NCBI GenBank assembly: GCA_040391535.1 | Contig: JBEBXQ010000019.1 | Span: forward strand, 1 to 47,342 | Direction: 5' to 3' | From: JBEBXQ01 sp040391535 | GTDB lineage: Bacteria > Bacteroidota > Bacteroidia > Cytophagales > Spirosomataceae | Length of the DNA stretch: 47,342 nucleotides | Part shown: positions 34,769 through 44,137 of the stretch, in pieces | How positions within the stretch are numbered: position 1 is the first letter of the stretch | How the letters are laid out: every line of letters starts with the position of its first letter | The notes under the pieces: generated by a model | The model's input: the letters and a program-made list of their open reading frames with translations, nothing else | Told to the model about the DNA's origin: nothing | The model's database searches: none | Position numbers and translations under genes: made by a program

Positions 34769-36049
34769 TTAATCACCCACTTTTTTCAGATTGGTTTCAG
34801 TTACATTTTTCATGTCGCTTTTATCCATTGCATAGTAAATCAAATCTTTATCTCTGCCTGTATACATGATATTCATAAAATGGCAATCTGCAACAGGTGC
34901 TTCAATCATTACCGGTGAATATCCGGTTGACATTACATTCATTACATAAATATTATTGATTTTGCCGGGTTCTGAGAGCGTACCATATCCTTTGCCCCCT
35001 ATCAGGACCGCATTATGCCTGCCTCCGTGCCCGCTTACTTCTCTTGATATTAAACCCTCAATATAAACATGATGAATACTGGCACTGTCACTTGCCCGGA
35101 TAGCAACACCTCTGCAGATCGACTCACAGTTAATATTGGTAATAAAAATCTGCTCGGTATCGTCTTCGGGACCATGCCACCGGCTGGCCGTTACCATTGT
35201 TGAATTGATATTGCCATTCCCGGGATGAGTAGCACCCCTGACATCGAGGCTTGATAAAGCAATAAAATCATCGCCGGTAAACCCTGAAATATTATTGATC
35301 CGGAAATGTTTACATCCCTGACGAAGATCTATTCCGTCTTTATTAAAAACTTTCACTTTCCTGTCTCCAATCATTATTTCTTCGGGATTATGAATATGAA
35401 TGTCCGAAAGGTCTGCATTCCGGACTCTTTCAAAACTAACCGCCCATGCATGAGAATTACGGATTCTGACATTTTTAAGCGTAAAATGCTCTACCTGTGC
35501 CATCAGGATCATGATATTCCGCCAATCTCCGGTCTGCTTCTGATCAGGTCTGGCGGCATCCGTTCCATAACTTACCCTCCAGTTTCCGGCAGCCTTTTCC
35601 TTATCCGGGTCCAGCGTAAGTTTCCTGCCAGCATCACCTGTCGAGCGCGGATTATCAGCACCTTTCAGGATCACTTCTCCGATTCCTATCAGGTGAATGT
35701 TTTTATTCCAGGCCGGAGAAATCATTCCCATTCCCACATTGTCACTCCTGAACATATTGTCACGGCAGGAATCTGATAACTGAATGGTGCAGTTATCCAG
35801 CATTACCGTCATATCACCGGGTAAAAGAATAGCACGGTCGATTCTCCATATCCGCGAACCATTGGAATTTACGGCCGGTATCACCACCAGGTTTGTTTTG
35901 CCTTTTGCTGCACTGATGGCCGCCTGAATCCTGTCACTGTCGGAGCCCTTAAACTGGTTGGGGGTAATCGGAACACGGTCTTTTGCACTGACCAGAATGC
36001 TCAGAAAACAACTGAGATATAAGAAAATGTTTATTTTAAGCCTTATCAT
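34769..36049 (-). CDS. GH28-like parallel beta-helix protein, exported
   Basis: This 426-residue protein has a signal peptide (about 1-22) and a right-handed beta-helix resembling GH28 polygalacturonases. It keeps NKDGID (236-241, the NTD site) and TGDDFIALS (258-266, the paired catalytic Asp). The GHG histidine and RIK motif expected further on are not in place; the segment reads CRGVAIRASD, and a GHGG occurs only later (340-343). It may be a divergent GH28, a related hydrolase or lyase on pectic chains, or a binding protein. It lies 83 bases downstream of the amidohydrolase gene on the same strand. Confidence 0.75.
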   Translation of the reverse strand: MIRLKINIFLYLSCFLSILVSAKDRVPITPNQFKGSDSDRIQAAISAAKGKTNLVVIPAVNSNGSRIWRIDRAILLPGDMTVMLDNCTIQLSDSCRDNMFRSDNVGMGMISPAWNKNIHLIGIGEVILKGADNPRSTGDAGRKLTLDPDKEKAAGNWRVSYGTDAARPDQKQTGDWRNIMILMAQVEHFTLKNVRIRNSHAWAVSFERVRNADLSDIHIHNPEEIMIGDRKVKVFNKDGIDLRQGCKHFRINNISGFTGDDFIALSSLDVRGATHPGNGNINSTMVTASRWHGPEDDTEQIFITNINCESICRGVAIRASDSASIHHVYIEGLISREVSGHGGRHNAVLIGGKGYGTLSEPGKINNIYVMNVMSTGYSPVMIEAPVADCHFMNIMYTGRDKDLIYYAMDKSDMKNVTETNLKKVGD

Positions 36050-36132
36050 TAATGAAAATTTGTTTGAAACAGCCAGGCTTCCGTTCGATGAAAATCAGGA
36101 TTCTGTTCCGATTACTCTGGAATTTTCTTCCC

Positions 36133-37494
36133 CTACTCCTTCTCTATCTTCTTCAGTTCTTTACTGATATACTCTTTTGACAGCCACTTTGTCCCGATCA
36201 TCACACCTTCTATTTTCCGGGTATTACTGATATTTTCCAATGGATTTCCTGACAGTAATACCAGATCCGAATCATACCCGACTTTCACAGCCCCTGAGTT
36301 CTTCCTCTTTAAAAATTCAGCTACATTCACTGTTCCGCTTTTTAATGCCTGATAAGGCGTAAGTCCTGCCTCTACCAGATACTGTAATTCATGATGAATA
36401 GCAAAACCCGGAACATTGTAAATCTGCGGGGCATCGGAACCAAGCAGCAGATCAACACCATATTGTTCACACGCACGCAACAGCTGATGCCTCAACCGGA
36501 TCAGGGCTTCAGACTGTGCCCTGTTAAAATGTGCACTTCCGTTATAATCGCGCTTGGTTTTTGCCCATTGATCACGGGTCTTCTGATCCATGTATTTCAG
36601 GTCGGGATCATTCTCAAATTTCTCCACACCATCCGGTGACATCCAGCGCTCTGCCAGCGCCTCGGTAGGCACCACGCGGATTCCCTTGGCTTTTAAAGCC
36701 TTCATCAATGCCGGGATTTTGGTAGTGTCCGCCCGATAACCGATCCTGTCACCGAAAAAACCTGCTTCCTGGGCAGTAAGGGTATCAACACCGGGTGTCA
36801 GAGCCTCCACAAATCCGTCCATGTGGTCAATAGTGGCATATCCTGCCTCAATAGCTGCCCATACACCCACATTAAACGATACGTGTCCTGCAAATGGAAT
36901 ACCCACTTCATTCGCGGTTTTGGCAATCCCCGGAAAAGTAGCTTTGGTGAGTCCCGGATGTAGTTTAAGGAAGTCATAACCTGCTTCCTTCTGTTGCCTG
37001 ACCATCTCAATACCCCGCTCAGGACTACGCACACTTTGTCCGCTGAAAGACGGGCCTGAAGTAATGAAATGCGGACCAAGTATTTCTCCTGTCCTTATTT
37101 TGTCCCGAAGCTCCAGATGTTTCGGCACTCCTAACATCCCCCTGATATTGGTAATCCCGTTGGCCAGATATAAAATGAGTACCTCTTTCATAGGCTCCAG
37201 ATCCTCACCGGGTGGTACGTGCGCGTGCATTTCCGACCAGCCGGGTAGCAGATATTTACCCCTGGCGTCCACAACGAATGCATCCCTGCCATGTTTTGCA
37301 CGGCCGGCTTCACTGATTGAAATAATCTTTCCGTTCTTTACTACAACCGTTTGATTGGCTAATACGCCGGGTTTATCCATCGGAATCACATTCACCGAAG
37401 TAAATACGATTTCCCGGCTTTGATTACTGGCAAGATCCTGTGACAATGCAATATAAGTCGTCATCAGCATGAGTAAGGTAAATACATATCTCAT
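36133..37494 (-). CDS. Exported amidohydrolase (imidazolonepropionase/prolidase-like)
   Basis: This 453-residue protein has a signal peptide ending ALSQ and an amidohydrolase-superfamily barrel: MHAHVPPGEDL gives the HxH metal pair, FLKLHPGLT the candidate bridging lysine, FAGHVSFN and TIDHMDGF further histidines, and LLGSDAPQ the final aspartate. The C-terminal GYDSDLVLLSGNPLENI is typical of the superfamily. The start is the ATG at 37494; an upstream in-frame TTG would add four residues. The substrate is unknown; the family contains peptidases, lactonases and amidases. It is the first gene of a minus-strand pair with the GH28-like gene and is unlike the cog3964 enzyme at 23762. Confidence 0.85.
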   Translation of the reverse strand: MRYVFTLLMLMTTYIALSQDLASNQSREIVFTSVNVIPMDKPGVLANQTVVVKNGKIISISEAGRAKHGRDAFVVDARGKYLLPGWSEMHAHVPPGEDLEPMKEVLILYLANGITNIRGMLGVPKHLELRDKIRTGEILGPHFITSGPSFSGQSVRSPERGIEMVRQQKEAGYDFLKLHPGLTKATFPGIAKTANEVGIPFAGHVSFNVGVWAAIEAGYATIDHMDGFVEALTPGVDTLTAQEAGFFGDRIGYRADTTKIPALMKALKAKGIRVVPTEALAERWMSPDGVEKFENDPDLKYMDQKTRDQWAKTKRDYNGSAHFNRAQSEALIRLRHQLLRACEQYGVDLLLGSDAPQIYNVPGFAIHHELQYLVEAGLTPYQALKSGTVNVAEFLKRKNSGAVKVGYDSDLVLLSGNPLENISNTRKIEGVMIGTKWLSKEYISKELKKIEKE

Positions 37495-37583
37495 ATCATC
37501 AAGCAATTTAGTTTATTGAAATGATACTATTAAAAGCTCATCCAGCATAAAATCTACCATTATTCCGGGTAGCGGACCAAAAA

Positions 37584-37618
37584 GGCTTCATTCGGTCTGC
37601 CTGATGACCGGATGAGCC
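37584..37618. repeat. Inverted repeat in the divergent intergenic region
   Basis: GGCTTCATTCGGTC (37584-37597) pairs with GACCGGATGAGCC (37606-37618) with one bulge and one wobble around an 8-base loop. A further GCTCATCC lies at 37536-37543. The position between divergent genes allows a regulatory site or a leader hairpin; neither is proved. Confidence 0.4.
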
Positions 37619-37730
37619 AATAAAACTTTATCTTTAACTGTGACAAATGCCATAAATTCCCTATTTTCAACCCGGTAAGTTATTCATCTGATTTATTGCT
37701 GTTATCCCTTAAACATCCTATTGCTTTAGT

Positions 37731-38657
37731 ATGAAATCAAAATTGATTCCTGTCCTGCTATTCGCGGGTTTCCTGACCATTACTTCTTTACAGGCCCAGA
37801 CCATTCCAAAAGAAGAACTGATTTTTCTGACATCCGAATGGAAAGGTGAACGCTTCCCTGATGGCCGTCCCAAAGTGCCGGACGAGCTGATTGAACGTGT
37901 AAAAAACATTGCTATTGAAGAAGCCTGGGTAGTCATGCAGAATGAGGGATATTACAGCCAGTTTGATGGCAACTGGAAAATGCTGCATGACGATGTTGCT
38001 TTTGCCGGACGTGCCCTTACGGCCCAGTTTATGCCATCACGCCCTGATATAGAAAAAAACATAAAAGAACGCGGCCACAAAGCAGGGCGTATGGGCAATA
38101 CCAATTCATGGCCGATTGACCAGCTCAGTAAAGGTGATGTATATGTGGCTGATGGATTCGGAAAAATTGCAGAAGGTACTCTTATTGGCGATAATCTCGG
38201 GAATTCTATTTTTACAAAAACCGGCACAGGTGTTGTTTTCGATGCTTCATCCCGTGATCTGGAAGGATTATCACACATAGAAGGTTTCAATGCTTTTGTC
38301 AGAGACTGGCACCCTTCCTATCTTAAAAATGTAGTCCTGACAGGATTAAATACACCGATCCGGATCGGACAGGCCATCGTTTTGCCCGGTGATGTGGTGC
38401 TGGCCAAAAAAGAAGGTGTTATCTTCATTCCGGCGCATCTGGCTGAAAAAGTTGTACTGACAGCCGAATTCATTACCCTTCGGGATAAATTTGGTATCGA
38501 AGGACTGAAATCAGGCAAATACAGTCCGGGACAAATCGACAGCCAATGGACGGATGCCATTAAAAATGATTTCCTGAAATGGCTGGACAACAATCCTGAT
38601 CAGATCCCGATGAAGCGTTCTGAACTTGATGCCTTTATGAAAAACAGAACCTGGTAA
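37731..38657 (+). CDS. Exported RraA/HMG-aldolase family protein
   Basis: This 308-residue protein has a signal peptide ending LQAQ (about 1-23) and a domain of the RraA-like / HMG-CHA aldolase family (once called dimethylmenaquinone methyltransferase). GDNLGNSIF (153-161) and DASSRDLEG (171-179, Arg175-Asp176) match the family's Gly-Asp/Glu and Arg-Asp active-site motifs. Related enzymes cleave 4-hydroxy-4-methyl-2-oxoacids or decarboxylate oxaloacetate with a divalent metal. It is exported, unusual for the family, and longer than minimal RraA (about 160). It ends 15 bases from the convergent LacI gene. A role on a 2-keto acid from sugar breakdown is conceivable but unproved. Confidence 0.82.
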   Translation: MKSKLIPVLLFAGFLTITSLQAQTIPKEELIFLTSEWKGERFPDGRPKVPDELIERVKNIAIEEAWVVMQNEGYYSQFDGNWKMLHDDVAFAGRALTAQFMPSRPDIEKNIKERGHKAGRMGNTNSWPIDQLSKGDVYVADGFGKIAEGTLIGDNLGNSIFTKTGTGVVFDASSRDLEGLSHIEGFNAFVRDWHPSYLKNVVLTGLNTPIRIGQAIVLPGDVVLAKKEGVIFIPAHLAEKVVLTAEFITLRDKFGIEGLKSGKYSPGQIDSQWTDAIKNDFLKWLDNNPDQIPMKRSELDAFMKNRTW

Positions 38658-38672
38658 ACAACCCGTAGGCGA

Positions 38673-39698
38673 TTATTTTTTAATCGAAGATTCGCGCACT
38701 ACCAAAGTTGTATCCAGTTTCCGGATCGCAAAATCAAACTCTTTTTTAGGATTTTCTATCATATCAACCAGCAGTTGCATAGCGGTTTGTCCCATTTCAA
38801 CTGCTGGCTGAACAATGGTTGTCAGAGGCGGATCCAGTAACTCTGCCACCGGAATATTGGTAAAGCCTACCAGTGCAATGTCTTCGGGAATCCTGAGTTT
38901 GTTTTTCCGGATTACGGCCATTGTACCTGTTGTCAGCCGGTCGCTGGCAGTGAAGATCGCGTCCGGGCGGCGTTCCATATCAATTAATTCCTGCGCTGCT
39001 TCCAGAATTTCTTCCGTTTTCATGCCACCATGTCCGCAATACCGGATGTACTTTTCATCAAACGGAATACCAAATTCATGCAAAGCATCCTTATAGCCAT
39101 CCATCCGCTCCCGTGTAATTGACAGATGCTTCGGACTTGTAATCTGCGCTATGCACTTACTGCCGTTTTCCAGCAGATGCCGGGTAGCATCATAACTGCC
39201 TTTATAATTATTGGCCACTACCTTAAACGTTTTTTCCTCTTCGGGCACCCGGTCAATAAAAACAATAGGCATTCCTCTTGCTATCAGATCCTGAAAATGC
39301 GGGATATCCTGCGAAAAACTCGAAACCGATGTCAGAATGCCGTCTACTTTTCTTGAAACCAGGTGGTCCAGATTGATCTCTTCTCTTTCCCTGGATTCAT
39401 GGCTTTGAAAGATCACTACATGATACCCCAGGTTATAGGCTACTTCTTCTATTCCGTTAATCACCTGTGCAAAGAAATTATTGGCAATTTCCGGTACAAT
39501 GACACCAATCGAACGGCTGCGGTTTTCCTTCAGACTCAGCGCTATCGGATTGGGACGGTAATTCATTCTCCCCGCATACTCCAGCACAGCTTTCTTGGTT
39601 TCAGGATTTATTTCATAGCTGTCACGAAGTGCCCTTGACACCGTAGAGGTAGACAGGTTCAGCGCCCGTGCGATATCTTTAATGGTAATCGTTTCCAA
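38673..39698 (-). CDS. LacI-family transcriptional regulator
   Basis: This 341-residue protein has an N-terminal LacI helix-turn-helix (TIKDIARALNLSTSTVSRAL, residues 4-23), the hinge NPIALSLKENRSRSIGVIVP, and a periplasmic-binding-protein-like effector domain (PDAIFTASDRLTTGTMAVI, LTTIVQPAVEMGQTA). It is divergent from kduD across 265 bases, so it very probably controls kduD-kduI and perhaps the whole pectin region, responding to a uronate-derived intermediate such as KDG. Effector and sign of control are inferred. Confidence 0.94.
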   Translation of the reverse strand: METITIKDIARALNLSTSTVSRALRDSYEINPETKKAVLEYAGRMNYRPNPIALSLKENRSRSIGVIVPEIANNFFAQVINGIEEVAYNLGYHVVIFQSHESREREEINLDHLVSRKVDGILTSVSSFSQDIPHFQDLIARGMPIVFIDRVPEEEKTFKVVANNYKGSYDATRHLLENGSKCIAQITSPKHLSITRERMDGYKDALHEFGIPFDEKYIRYCGHGGMKTEEILEAAQELIDMERRPDAIFTASDRLTTGTMAVIRKNKLRIPEDIALVGFTNIPVAELLDPPLTTIVQPAVEMGQTAMQLLVDMIENPKKEFDFAIRKLDTTLVVRESSIKK

Positions 39699-39824
39699 AA
39701 GTTTCTATACGTTTTATACAAATGCAGGTAATGCGTCAGCCCTCATTTTACTGCAACAGGATTACAATATTATATAAAATTACCCTAACAAACGCAACAT
39801 TTTAGCCTATTAATTATTAAAAGA

Positions 39825-39845
39825 CAACGTTCCCGATAACGATTG
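39825..39845. promoter_or_regulatory. Candidate LacI operator upstream of kduD
   Basis: CAACGTT (39825-39831) and AACGATTG (39838-39845) form an imperfect inverted repeat with a 6-base spacer, in the 265-base gap between the divergent LacI gene and kduD. AACG-type half-sites are common for LacI proteins. A second dyad, GATA-ACG-TATC, lies at 39929-39939, nearer kduD. Neither is verified. Confidence 0.25.
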
Positions 39846-39963
39846 CATAAATAAACATCTGCCCACATCTCAAAAAATCATAGGAATATTAATATACTTA
39901 TCTCCGGATAAGGCGATCATTCACCCATGATAACGTATCTCATTTACACAAAAAATACAATAA

Positions 39964-40734
39964 ATGAATAATGCACAACTGTTTGACCTGACCGGAAAAA
40001 CCGCACTTGTAACGGGATGCAGCAGAGGCATCGGAAAGGCTGTAGCTGAAGGACTGGCACAGGCCGGGGCTGACATTATCGGAGTTTCCGCTTCCTTATC
40101 CACAGAAACCAGCCCGGTTGCCAGGGGAGTTCAAGCTGCCGGAAAGCAGTTTTATCCGTATCAGGTTGATTTCAGTAACCGGGATCAGCTCTATGCTTTT
40201 ATTCAGCACATCCGGGAGAGATTTCAGAAAATAGATATTTTAATCAATAATGCAGGCACTATCCTGCGTGCTCCCGCAGCTGAGCATACTGACGCTTACT
40301 GGGATCAGGTGATGGCTGTCAATCTGGACGCGCAGTTTATCCTGAGTCGGGAAATAGGAAAAATGATGCTGGAAGCAGGTACAGGAAAGATCATTTTCAC
40401 AGCGTCACTCCTGACATTTCAGGGAGGGATTAATGTGCCGGGATATACAGCCAGTAAAAGTGCCATCGGCGGACTGGTTAAAGCACTGGCCAATGAATGG
40501 GCTTCCAAAGGAATCAATGTAAACGGCATTGCGCCGGGCTATATTGAAACGGATAATACAGAAGCTCTCCGCAATGATCCTGAAAGGTCAGAATCAATAC
40601 TCGACCGCATTCCGGCAGGGCGATGGGGACAACCGGAGGATTTTATCGGACCTGCCGTTTTTCTGGCATCGCGCGCATCTGATTATGTGCATGGCACTCT
40701 CCTCACTGTCGATGGCGGATGGATGGGCCGTTAA
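39964..40734 (+). CDS. kduD: 2-dehydro-3-deoxy-D-gluconate 5-dehydrogenase (KduD)
   Basis: This 256-residue short-chain dehydrogenase has the TGCSRGIG nucleotide loop (residues 18-25), NNAGT, and the YTASK catalytic Tyr-Lys motif. The start FDLTGKTALVTG and the end VHGTLLTVDGGWMGR are very typical of KduD, which reduces 2,5-diketo-3-deoxygluconate to KDG in the cytoplasm. The identification is supported by kduI immediately downstream (30 bases), the pectin enzymes beyond it and the divergent LacI gene. Confidence 0.94.
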   Translation: MNNAQLFDLTGKTALVTGCSRGIGKAVAEGLAQAGADIIGVSASLSTETSPVARGVQAAGKQFYPYQVDFSNRDQLYAFIQHIRERFQKIDILINNAGTILRAPAAEHTDAYWDQVMAVNLDAQFILSREIGKMMLEAGTGKIIFTASLLTFQGGINVPGYTASKSAIGGLVKALANEWASKGINVNGIAPGYIETDNTEALRNDPERSESILDRIPAGRWGQPEDFIGPAVFLASRASDYVHGTLLTVDGGWMGR

Positions 40735-40764
40735 AAAGGAAGATTTCAATATAACTGAATATCA

Positions 40765-41595
40765 ATGGAAATAAGACACGCGAGCAGCCCCAGAGAAGTT
40801 GCTTTCATGAATACGCAATCAGTAAGGGCTGAATTTCTGGTTGAGGAAGTTTTCAGAAACGATACCATCCAATGGGTTTATTCACATTATGACCGGATCA
40901 TCATCGGTGGCGCTAAACCTGTACATCAGCCTCTGCACCTGGAAACATTTCCGGCACTGCGCTCGGTCTGTTTTCTGGAAAGAAGGGAAATGGGCATTAT
41001 CAACGTAGGCGGCCCCGGGGTCATAACTGTCAATGGTACCGGTTATCAAATGGAAAAGCTGAGCTGCCTGTACATAGGAAAAGGTCAGGAGGAAGTGTCA
41101 TTCTCCAGTCAGGTCCCCGATAATCCTGCTTTGTATTATATGCTTTCTGCTCCTGCCCATGCCAGCTACCCAACCACTCTGTACAGCAGTGAAGAAGCTT
41201 TGCCGGCCACTGTCGGAAGTATTGCCACCTCTAACCTTCGCACTATATACAAATATATTCATGCTGACGGAATCCAGAGTTGTCAGCTCGTGATGGGCCT
41301 GACGACCTTGCATACAGGAAGCGTGTGGAATACTATGCCGGCACATGTGCACGACAGGCGTATGGAAGCCTATTTTTATTTTGATGTTCCTGACGGTCAG
41401 CGGGTAATGCACCTGATGGGCGAACCTGACGAAACCCGGCATATCTGGGTATCTGACCACCAGGCTGTTATTTCACCACCGTGGTCGGTGCATTCGGGCT
41501 GCGGCACTTCTCATTATTCATTTATCTGGGGCATGGGAGGAGAAAACAAAGATTATGCAGACATGGACCCTGTTTCCATTGAAGCTTTATTATAG
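40765..41595 (+). CDS. kduI: 4-deoxy-L-threo-5-hexosulose-uronate ketol-isomerase (KduI)
   Basis: This 276-residue cupin enzyme isomerises 5-keto-4-deoxyuronate, the product of unsaturated galacturonate, to 2,5-diketo-3-deoxygluconate for KduD. The zinc-site motif NTMPAHVHDRRMEAYFYF carries the two His and the Glu, and PPWSVHSGCG supplies the third His. Length is standard. The order here is kduD-kduI, 30 bases apart. A double hairpin follows the stop, ending the pair. Confidence 0.95.
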   Translation: MEIRHASSPREVAFMNTQSVRAEFLVEEVFRNDTIQWVYSHYDRIIIGGAKPVHQPLHLETFPALRSVCFLERREMGIINVGGPGVITVNGTGYQMEKLSCLYIGKGQEEVSFSSQVPDNPALYYMLSAPAHASYPTTLYSSEEALPATVGSIATSNLRTIYKYIHADGIQSCQLVMGLTTLHTGSVWNTMPAHVHDRRMEAYFYFDVPDGQRVMHLMGEPDETRHIWVSDHQAVISPPWSVHSGCGTSHYSFIWGMGGENKDYADMDPVSIEALL

Positions 41596-41633
41596 TGCAT
41601 ATTTATATTTTAGGAAGTTACTGGTAATCAGGA

Positions 41634-41708
41634 TATCAACGGGAACTATTTCCTGTTGATACCTTATAAGATGGCAAAATCCATGACAGGAAATTTTGCC
41701 ATCTTTTT
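41634..41708 (+). terminator. Two consecutive hairpins after kduI
   Basis: The first hairpin pairs TATCAACGGGA (41634-41644) with TCCTGTTGATA (41651-41661). The second pairs AAGATGGCAAAAT (41668-41680) with ATTTTGCCATCTT (41693-41705), a perfect 13-base stem followed by more T residues, which is a good intrinsic terminator. The first could be an attenuator element or a stabilising 3' end. Confidence 0.8.
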
Positions 41709-41754
41709 ACTGTCATCTTAATCATCCGGACAAGTACCGTTTATCCATCTTTTT

Positions 41755-44133
41755 ATGAAGCAACCTCTGTTTTATCATATCCGGCAACCACGGCAGAAAG
41801 CAAGCATTGTACTGCTGTTCAGTTTATTCTACTTCGCTTTCAGAACGGCGCAGGAACCACTGACCGTTTACCTCATCGGCGATTCCACCATGGCCGATAA
41901 AAAACTCGAGGTAGCTCCTGAAACCGGCTGGGGGATGGTTTTGCAGCACTATTTCGACCCGGCAAAAGTACTGATCAGCAACCATGCAGTGAATGGCCGG
42001 AGCTCCGGGAGTTTTATCAGGGAAGGCCGCTGGGAAAACGTATTATCTACACTGCGTAAAGGAGATTATGTCTTTATCCAGTTCGGGCATAATGATTCCA
42101 AAAGTGAAGATACCAGCCGCTATGCCCCTGCCTTTACCACCTATACCGTTAACCTCACAAAATTTGTGAATGAAGCCCGTGGTAAAGGTGCCGTACCTGT
42201 ATTGCTTACGCCGGTAATGCGAAGGCGATTTGATAAGACCGGAAAATTCTTTGACACGCACGGCGATTACCCTGACGCGGTCCGCCGGCTTGCCGCAAAA
42301 CTTGATGTTCCGCTTATTGATATGCACCAGAAAAGCAGAACAATACTGGAACAGGCGGGAGAGCAACAATCCAAAGATTTCTTTCTCCATCTGAAACCCG
42401 GTCAATATGCGGGTTATCCGAAAGGAGTCATTGACGATACCCACTTTTCAGGATACGGTGCCCGTATGATGGCCGCAGCTGCTGCAAAAGGGATTCAGGA
42501 AAACAACCTGCCACTGGCAGCACATTTCAAACGGTTTGGCTCCACGGATAAGTTTGTATTCGAATTACCGGAAATAAAGGGACCCGTCTTTCGTAAAGAC
42601 ACCTTTGATATCCGGAAGTACGGCGCTGTACCGGATGGAAAAACCATGAATTCTGCTGCCATACAAAAGGCTGTAGACCATGCTTCTGAAGCAGGTGGCG
42701 GCGTTGTGCTGATTCCCGAAGGATTATGGCTGACGGGGCCGGTTATTTTGAAAAGCAATGTCAACCTGCATTTAGCAGTCAGCTCCGTGTTGCAGTTCAG
42801 TGACAACTACCAGCATTATCCGCTGGTCAGAACAAGCTGGGAAGGCCGCGAAGCAATTCGTTGTCAGGCACCGGTAAGCGCACAGGGTGCGGTTAATATC
42901 GCCATCACAGGACAAGGGATTATGGATGGCGCCGGCCAGGCATGGCGGCCCGTTAAAAAAGAAAAGCTCACAGAATCGCAATGGAAAAAACTCACCCGTT
43001 CAGGAGGGGTTACTGACAAGAACCAGCAGATATGGTGGCCTTCGGCAGAAGCCCTTGAAGGAAGCCTCATCCCGGACGCTGGAAATATCAGTGCAGGCTA
43101 TACAGAAGCTACAGCCGCCCGGTTCAAAGAGTATCTCCGTCCGAATATGATCCGTTTTATTCAATGCGAAAATATCCTCCTGGAGGGCGTAACTTTTCAG
43201 AATTCTCCCGCCTGGAATATCCATCTTTTACTCAGCAGGCACATTACCTTACGGAAAGTGAACGTCCGGAATCCATGGTTTGCCCAAAATGGTGATGGCG
43301 TGGATATTGAATCGTGCAGCTATGCCATGATTGACGCAAGCACCTTTGATGTGGGCGACGACGGAATCTGTATCAAATCAGGGCGTGATGAAGAAGGCCG
43401 GAAACGAGGGATCCCTTCCGAAAACATCATTGTCAGAAATTCAACCGTTTTTCATGGCCATGGTGGTTTTGTAATCGGCAGTGAAATGTCAGGCGGCGTC
43501 AGAAATATCTATGTTACCCAATGCAATTTTCTGGGAACCGATGTAGGCCTGCGGTTTAAAACAGCCCGTGGCCGTGGGGGTGTAGTGGAAAACATTTTCA
43601 TTTCGGATATTAACATGACCGGTATTCCCGGAGAAGCCCTGCTTTTTGACATGTATTATCAGGCAAAAGATCCTGTACCTGCCGACGGCTCAGCCTCGGA
43701 GGCGCCCGAAGTGAAGGCGATCCCGGTTAATGAAGGCACGCCTCAGTTCCGTCATTTTCATATCCGGAATGTTACGGTCAAAGGCGCCGGAACGGGTATC
43801 CTGATCCGGGGTTTACCTGAAATGAGCATCAAAAACATTACCATCGAAAATGCCGTTATTCAGGCAAACAAAGGGCTGGAGTGTACAGAAGGGGAAGCGG
43901 TTTTATTAAAAAATATAAGCCTGATCACCCGCGACTCTACCGTTATGAAAATCAGGAACAGCCAGGCCGTCACAATGGATACTATTACTTACGGAGAAAA
44001 TGCCGGAACGCTGCTGAATGTCAGTGGGGTAAAAACCCGCGGTATCCGTCTTTTGAATACACAAAAGCCTGTCAACGGGAAACTGATCGTAACAGGAAGG
44101 CAGGTGCCTGAAAATGCTGTGCAAATTCAATGA
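41755..44133 (+). CDS. Rhamnogalacturonan acetylesterase (CE12) fused to GH28 hydrolase
   Basis: This 792-residue exported protein has two catalytic parts. Residues about 36-250 are an SGNH/CE12 esterase: IGDST with Ser44, NGRSSGS (80-86), FGHND (110-114) and IDDTHFSG with Asp227/His230. Residues about 284-790 are a GH28 beta-helix with NGDGVD (512-517), VGDDGICIKSG (Asp535/Asp536), GHGG (568-571) and RFKT (600-603, a variant of RIK). The first part should remove acetyl groups from rhamnogalacturonan I and the second cut galacturonic-acid linkages. The signal segment (about 16-33) follows a basic start. The next gene starts 4 bases after its stop, or overlaps it by 20 bases from a further-upstream ATG. 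Confidence 0.92.
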   Translation: MKQPLFYHIRQPRQKASIVLLFSLFYFAFRTAQEPLTVYLIGDSTMADKKLEVAPETGWGMVLQHYFDPAKVLISNHAVNGRSSGSFIREGRWENVLSTLRKGDYVFIQFGHNDSKSEDTSRYAPAFTTYTVNLTKFVNEARGKGAVPVLLTPVMRRRFDKTGKFFDTHGDYPDAVRRLAAKLDVPLIDMHQKSRTILEQAGEQQSKDFFLHLKPGQYAGYPKGVIDDTHFSGYGARMMAAAAAKGIQENNLPLAAHFKRFGSTDKFVFELPEIKGPVFRKDTFDIRKYGAVPDGKTMNSAAIQKAVDHASEAGGGVVLIPEGLWLTGPVILKSNVNLHLAVSSVLQFSDNYQHYPLVRTSWEGREAIRCQAPVSAQGAVNIAITGQGIMDGAGQAWRPVKKEKLTESQWKKLTRSGGVTDKNQQIWWPSAEALEGSLIPDAGNISAGYTEATAARFKEYLRPNMIRFIQCENILLEGVTFQNSPAWNIHLLLSRHITLRKVNVRNPWFAQNGDGVDIESCSYAMIDASTFDVGDDGICIKSGRDEEGRKRGIPSENIIVRNSTVFHGHGGFVIGSEMSGGVRNIYVTQCNFLGTDVGLRFKTARGRGGVVENIFISDINMTGIPGEALLFDMYYQAKDPVPADGSASEAPEVKAIPVNEGTPQFRHFHIRNVTVKGAGTGILIRGLPEMSIKNITIENAVIQANKGLECTEGEAVLLKNISLITRDSTVMKIRNSQAVTMDTITYGENAGTLLNVSGVKTRGIRLLNTQKPVNGKLIVTGRQVPENAVQIQ

Positions 44134-44137
44134 CGGA

